A DNA stretch of 64,000 bases from an uncultured Faecalibacterium sp. (lineage in GTDB: Bacteria > Bacillota > Clostridia > Oscillospirales > Ruminococcaceae): contig CALWZL010000003.1 of assembly GCA_944385995.1 (NCBI GenBank), positions 1 to 64,000 on the forward strand, in the 5' to 3' direction. The notes beneath the pieces were generated by a model. That model did no database searches. It was given only the letters and a program-made list of their open reading frames with translations, and was not told the origin of the DNA. Positions within the stretch are counted from its first letter, which is position 1. The number at the start of each line of letters is the position of its first letter. This document shows positions 60,736 through 64,000 of the stretch, piece by piece. The position numbers were made by a program, and so were the translations under genes.

Positions 60736-61443
60736 TCAGCATGCTTTTCCACTCCTCATCGTATCATAGGCCAGCCGGGCTGCATCCAAATCCCGGTTGC
60801 ATTGCAGCAGATAGAAGGGAACCGTTGTCACCAGCTTTTCCAGCAGCTGCCAAAAACAATCGAAATTTTCCTGCTCTTTGGGAATCAGCACCTGGCGGAA
60901 AATGCGGTGGTTCACTTCCTCTACCTGCAGGGAAGCAATGTGGTTGACCGGGCTTTGTTCCAGGAAGCAGACGGCGCGGACCGGCCGCATCACGTTGCTG
61001 CCCATCCCCTCCTTGCCCTGCCAGGGCGTCCCGCAGGCATACAACGTATCATCCACAAACCGGTAAATCGGCTTGTCCCCGTTGACAATCTGAGCCCGGT
61101 CCCCCATCAGCTGCATCCACAGCCGAATATGGGTGGTTTTTCCCGTGCCGCTCGGCGCAGCAAAGGCATACGCCACATCATCCACCGCGATGACCGCCGA
61201 GTGCATCAGAAACGCATCGTATTGGGCCAGCTTGCAGCAGATTTTTCGGTACACACACAGGCTCTCGCAGTATCCCAGAGAAAAATGCTGTTGGCCGGCC
61301 TGCTCTGCAAGGATTTCCGCTTCGGAAGCGCGGACGGTGAAAGCCGGCGCTTCCTCTGTTTCATATCCGCGGCACAACTGGCGGACGTATGGATACTGAT
61401 TGTCGATTCCGATGGGAATCCCGGCAAGTCGAATACAGAACAT
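60736..61443 (-). CDS. HPr-kinase-like protein of a polysaccharide locus
   Basis: 235 aa. A P-loop APSGTGKTTHIRLW (about 93-106) is preceded by FLMHSAVIAVDDVAYAFA and followed by VNGDKPIYRF and YGTPWQG-like motifs. This is the layout of HprK-like proteins that lack the N-terminal HPr-recognition domain. Their targets are unknown; relatives occur in peptide-modification and polysaccharide loci. ATG 61443 is 7 nt after AGGTGGAG. It lies between the PHP phosphatase and the sugar transferase, so a phosphoryl-signalling role in glycan synthesis is inferred. Confidence 0.8.
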   Translation of the reverse strand: MFCIRLAGIPIGIDNQYPYVRQLCRGYETEEAPAFTVRASEAEILAEQAGQQHFSLGYCESLCVYRKICCKLAQYDAFLMHSAVIAVDDVAYAFAAPSGTGKTTHIRLWMQLMGDRAQIVNGDKPIYRFVDDTLYACGTPWQGKEGMGSNVMRPVRAVCFLEQSPVNHIASLQVEEVNHRIFRQVLIPKEQENFDCFWQLLEKLVTTVPFYLLQCNRDLDAARLAYDTMRSGKAC

Positions 61444-61511
61444 GAAATCGCTCCACCTCATTTATCATTCACTTCAGGGGCCTGCCAAGAACAGCACGGC
61501 GCCCAGATGAT

Positions 61512-62219
61512 TCAAACAAGCAATCCATCCATGGCAGCTTCGGCGTTCTCGTCCATCTGCTTCAAGAAGTCCATTCCGAGTTTGCTGCGGATGATTTCCC
61601 GGCCGGCCTTCAGATTGGGCGGACGGCTGGTTATATTGTGGCAATCGCTGCCCAGCAGCGGATAGGGGGCCATCTCCAGAAGTTCCAGCGCCAGATGGCG
61701 AGTCGGCCAGCACAGCAGGCTTTTGGTATTTACCTGCCAGCCAAGGGGAAGCTCGGCCAGTCGTTTCAGTTTATACCGGTTGGAGCCGCTGAAACAGAAG
61801 CGCTCGGGATGAACCAAAACCACCTGATACCCGCAATCCAGTACCAGGGTCACAACGGTTTCCGTCTGAAGATCTGTCCAGTCAGAAAAAGGCATTTCCA
61901 ACATCAGGGTCCGGGTTCCCTGGATACACAGGGGCATAAGGTCCTGTTCTTCCATCTGGGGGAAATAGGACACTTCCGCGGCCGGAACAACAGGGGGCAG
62001 CTGCACTGGAACCGCGGCCCGCAGCCGTTCCAGCGCGGCGTCACGGCGGGAGCAAAAGGTCGGAATATCGTTTTGTCTGCAATAATAGTGCGGGGTTGCA
62101 CAGACAAGATCGACCCCCTCTGTCGCCTGCCGCTGCAGCATGGCCAGAGAGGTTTCGGTGTCCGGGCTTCCGTCATCCATGTTTGGCAAAACATGTGTAT
62201 GTAAATCTATGACCGACAC
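61512..62219 (-). CDS. CpsB/CapC-type PHP protein-tyrosine phosphatase
   Basis: 235 aa. PHP metal motifs: DLHTHVLPNMDDG (start), CATPHYY, VLVHPERF and LLGSDCHN. CpsB/YwqE enzymes remove phosphate from the bacterial tyrosine kinase that controls capsule chain length; no such kinase is inside the window. GTG start at 62219 after AAGGAAGGG. 65 nt after the LytTR regulator, same strand. Confidence 0.9.
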   Translation of the reverse strand: MSVIDLHTHVLPNMDDGSPDTETSLAMLQRQATEGVDLVCATPHYYCRQNDIPTFCSRRDAALERLRAAVPVQLPPVVPAAEVSYFPQMEEQDLMPLCIQGTRTLMLEMPFSDWTDLQTETVVTLVLDCGYQVVLVHPERFCFSGSNRYKLKRLAELPLGWQVNTKSLLCWPTRHLALELLEMAPYPLLGSDCHNITSRPPNLKAGREIIRSKLGMDFLKQMDENAEAAMDGLLV

Positions 62220-62284
62220 AACAATTCCCTTCCTTCAACTGCGATCTGTCCTCTTGAAAACCAGGGCGCCATGCCATCAACGTT

Positions 62285-63022
62285 TTACTTCAATGGGTGC
62301 GATTTTCGCAGCCGTGTGAAACTCCGGGCCGCATAGGCATCTGCCAGTTTCTCGCACTGGCGGCGGCTTACAGGAAGCGTCGCGCCGTCTTTCATCACGA
62401 CATTCTGCCGGTTGAGGATGTCCACCGCATCCAGATTGATGACAATCCCTTTATAGCACTCGAAGAAACGGTTGTCCTTGGGCAACCGCGTTTTAAACTG
62501 CCCGATGGTCATCCGCAGCTGATAGGATGTGCTGTCTGTGCGGATGGTCAGCTTGTGATCGCTGATCTCTGCGTAATAGATGGAATCCGCCGGCAATTTC
62601 AGCCGGATGGGGGTATCTGTCAGGTCGACCATCACGCAGTCGTATAATTTTTTGCACACATGGTTCATCACCCGGTCAAATCTGTTTTGATCCAGTTGGG
62701 GTGCTTTCACCAAAAAACCAGCCGCTTCTACTTCGTATCCCTCAATGGCATAATCCGACTCCGTGGTTACAAACACCAGCAGCACCTTGGCATCCATCGC
62801 CCGCAGCCGGCGGGCTGTTTCCAATCCATCGATTCCCTGCATGACAATGTCCATAAAGATCAGATCGAACTGTCCGGGCCTCAACTGTTCAAGAAATGAT
62901 TCTCCGCTGTTAAAAACCGATATCTGGATTTCAAGTCCGTTTTTTTGTATGTAAACACGCAGCAGTGCCTGAATCTGTTCCACGTCTGCTTGCCGATCAT
63001 CTACAACAGCTATCTGAATCAC
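62285..63022 (-). CDS. LytTR-family response regulator
   Basis: 245 aa. Receiver DDR at 8-10 and Asp58 in LIFMDIVMQGIDG. LytTR DNA-binding domain (about 140-235: IYYAEISDHKLTIRTDS; FECYKGIVINLDAVDIL). GTG start at 63022 with GGGAGGTG upstream. The kinase encoded at the window edge is its likely partner, separated by a 422-bp AT-rich gap. Confidence 0.9.
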   Translation of the reverse strand: MIQIAVVDDRQADVEQIQALLRVYIQKNGLEIQISVFNSGESFLEQLRPGQFDLIFMDIVMQGIDGLETARRLRAMDAKVLLVFVTTESDYAIEGYEVEAAGFLVKAPQLDQNRFDRVMNHVCKKLYDCVMVDLTDTPIRLKLPADSIYYAEISDHKLTIRTDSTSYQLRMTIGQFKTRLPKDNRFFECYKGIVINLDAVDILNRQNVVMKDGATLPVSRRQCEKLADAYAARSFTRLRKSHPLK

Positions 63023-63085
63023 TCTTTTTCACCTCCCGCATGGAACGGTATCATTTCTATCATGTTTCCCATTGTATCTCTTTTT

Positions 63086-63148
63086 ATTATACCACAAACC
63101 CATATACAAAACCCTTCCGCTTACGGCACAACCATACCTTTTACGTCA
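63086..63148 (-). promoter_or_regulatory. Extended -10 promoter with an upstream direct repeat
   Basis: Minus strand TGG then TATAAT (63086-63091) without a good -35. On the plus strand TTACGGCA (63121-63128) and TTACGTCA (63141-63148) repeat at exactly 20 bp, close to the two-turn spacing of LytTR boxes. Likely control region of the regulator gene at 63022. Confidence 0.5.
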
Positions 63149-63293
63149 AAACAACCCATTGTCTTTATTTTTCTTAAAAAATTTGAAATTTTCATCCAAT
63201 GATCGTCTTTTATACATCAAAGCAATTGTAATACCTTTATTTTATTCACATATATTTAAAAGGTTTTGATCCCTTTTGGAATGCAAAAAAATA

Positions 63294-63431
63294 CTATAAA
63301 AAGAACTTTCGGAAGAAAACAGAAAATCTGCTCTGCAAACAAAACAAACGGCAAGGAAACAATTTCACAAAATCACACCCGCAGTTGACCGCTGGATCAA
63401 GACACCGGATACAGCCCAAATTCCTTTTCAT
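63294..63431 (-). CDS. Cys-rich 45-aa ORF after the kinase, doubtful
   Basis: MKRNLGCIRCLDPAVNCGCD... with seven Cys in 45 codons, starting 14 nt after the kinase stop. The ribosome site is weak (GGGCAG). It could be a secreted peptide or just chance in an AT-rich gap; no family is recognised. Confidence 0.2.
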   Translation of the reverse strand: MKRNLGCIRCLDPAVNCGCDFVKLFPCRLFCLQSRFSVFFRKFFL

Positions 63432-63444
63432 TTCTGCCCGGGAA

Positions 63445-64000
63445 TCAGGTGTCCTTTCGTCCGTCCTCCATCAGCGGATTGAGCAAAATGGAGGCGTACA
63501 GGACCCCATCCCCCCACCGGAAATCTGCGGTTCCATGGCATTGCTTGGCAAGAAACCGGACGACCTGCGCTCGAATCGAGATTTTATCCTTGTGCTCTTC
63601 ATCCCTGTTCAGAGGCGATGTTTTCGCCGTATGATCGACCACAATGGAGATGATATTTTTGCCGAACACCTGGGCAGCCACCCGGATATAGGCGTCTTGC
63701 TGCCCGGCACAGATTTCCATCCCGTTTTCGATGACATCGCCTATCACCACGCACAAATCAGAGTCGGGAACCGGCAGCTGTTCCGGCAGTGAGAGATTCA
63801 CCTGGTAGACAATCCCTGCGTCTGCGCATTTTTCGGCATAGTAATGGAGCAGGCTGTCCAACGCCGCATTTTTACAGTACCGCCTGGTATTATCCACCGG
63901 CAGGGACAAGGTGTAATTTTCAATATAATTTCGCAGTTCCTCGGTCTTTCCCTCAGCCAGAAATGCCCGCAGCACCCGCAGATGTTCCCGCAGATCATGC
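63445..64000 (-). CDS. GHKL sensor histidine kinase, C-terminal part (runs off the window)
   Basis: The last 184 residues of an AgrC/LytS-like kinase are present; the frame stays open to the right edge. The visible phosphorylation region reads HDLREHLRVLRAF. The ATPase follows: IVIGDVIENGMEICAG-type N box and a long C-terminal sheet (DFRWGDGVLYASILLNPL). The G boxes are weak, as in some GHKL kinases. It lies upstream of the LytTR regulator at 63022 on the same strand. Confidence 0.85.
   Translation of the reverse strand, partial: HDLREHLRVLRAFLAEGKTEELRNYIENYTLSLPVDNTRRYCKNAALDSLLHYYAEKCADAGIVYQVNLSLPEQLPVPDSDLCVVIGDVIENGMEICAGQQDAYIRVAAQVFGKNIISIVVDHTAKTSPLNRDEEHKDKISIRAQVVRFLAKQCHGTADFRWGDGVLYASILLNPLMEDGRKDT

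Noticed and set aside
63121..63195. 24-codon ORF (MKISNFLRKIKTMGCFDV...) as an AgrD-like pheromone
   Set aside because: No ribosome site, no acidic C-terminal tail, no agrB nearby, and it overlaps the direct repeat; kept only as a remark.
1..64000. CRISPR arrays, rRNA, prophage or plasmid functions
   Set aside because: No regularly spaced repeats beyond the 11-bp regulator sites, no RNA gene signatures, and no phage or replication genes seen.

Overview
The window reads as chromosome from a GC-rich, low-oxygen Gram-positive bacterium, most likely a gut Clostridia of the Oscillospiraceae/Ruminococcaceae type (Faecalibacterium/Gemmiger/Subdoligranulum-like). This is an inference from the gene repertoire: five two-component systems, several FtsX-type and BceAB-type ABC systems, a mannose-family PTS, GH3 glycosidases, an EFR1-type ferredoxin protein, a flavinylated lipoprotein reductase and an SLH-domain surface protein. 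There are sigma-A promoters with extended -10 boxes and strong AGGAGG ribosome sites. No rRNA, tRNA, CRISPR array or prophage was seen. The only mobile DNA is a truncated IS5-type transposase near 58.1-58.65 kb.

Layout. 0-5.3 kb (minus): OmpR-type response regulator and kinase, then an FtsX-type ABC ATPase and permease. 5.4-9.6 kb (plus): a second OmpR-type regulator/kinase pair, a small membrane protein, a permuted papain-like enzyme, and a three-gene unit ending in a double-glycine-leader peptide. Three promoters in this block share the same array of three 11-bp direct repeats just before the -10 box, so it looks like one regulon. 9.7-12 kb (plus): ROK-type regulator, sugar O-acetyltransferase and DUF1349 protein, translationally coupled. 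12-20.9 kb (minus): PRD-type regulator, mannose-family PTS (EIIB-EIIC-EIID-EIIA), three tandem ChbG/YdjC-like deacetylase paralogues and a MATE transporter. This suggests import and deacetylation of an N-acetylated sugar. 21-24.7 kb: heterodimeric ABC exporter with one degenerate ATP site. 24.8-29.7 kb: BceRS-BceAB-type sensing and detoxification module.

29.9-38.7 kb (plus): LytTR regulator plus AgrC-like kinase, a membrane-anchored GH3 glycosidase with swapped domain order, a second GH3 gene broken by one in-frame TAG codon, and a GtrA-like membrane protein. 38.8-42.6 kb: sodium:alanine-type symporter diverging from an FMN/FAD lipoprotein reductase. 42.8-44.7 kb: divergent lipoprotein and membrane-anchored extracellular protein, both of unknown role. 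44.8-50.5 kb (minus): MacAB/YknXYZ-like efflux operon (adaptor, ATPase, permease) that includes an SLH-domain protein, preceded by four 11-bp direct repeats. 50.8-52.5 kb: small membrane protein and an SdpR/SdpI-like repressor/membrane pair with a palindromic operator. 52.5-54 kb: Rrf2 regulator divergent from an EFR1-family flavodoxin/ferredoxin protein. 54.2-58 kb: fructose operon (DeoR-type repressor, 1-phosphofructokinase, fructose PTS EIIABC). 58-59.5 kb: transposase fragment and a B3/B4-domain protein. 59.7-64 kb (minus): start of a surface-polysaccharide locus (LytTR regulator and GHKL kinase, CpsB-like PHP phosphatase, HPr-kinase-like protein, sugar-phosphate transferase). The kinase gene runs off the right edge.

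Most gene calls are firm at family level. Substrates and regulators are inferred from context. Many long ORFs antisense to real genes are high-GC shadows and were left out.
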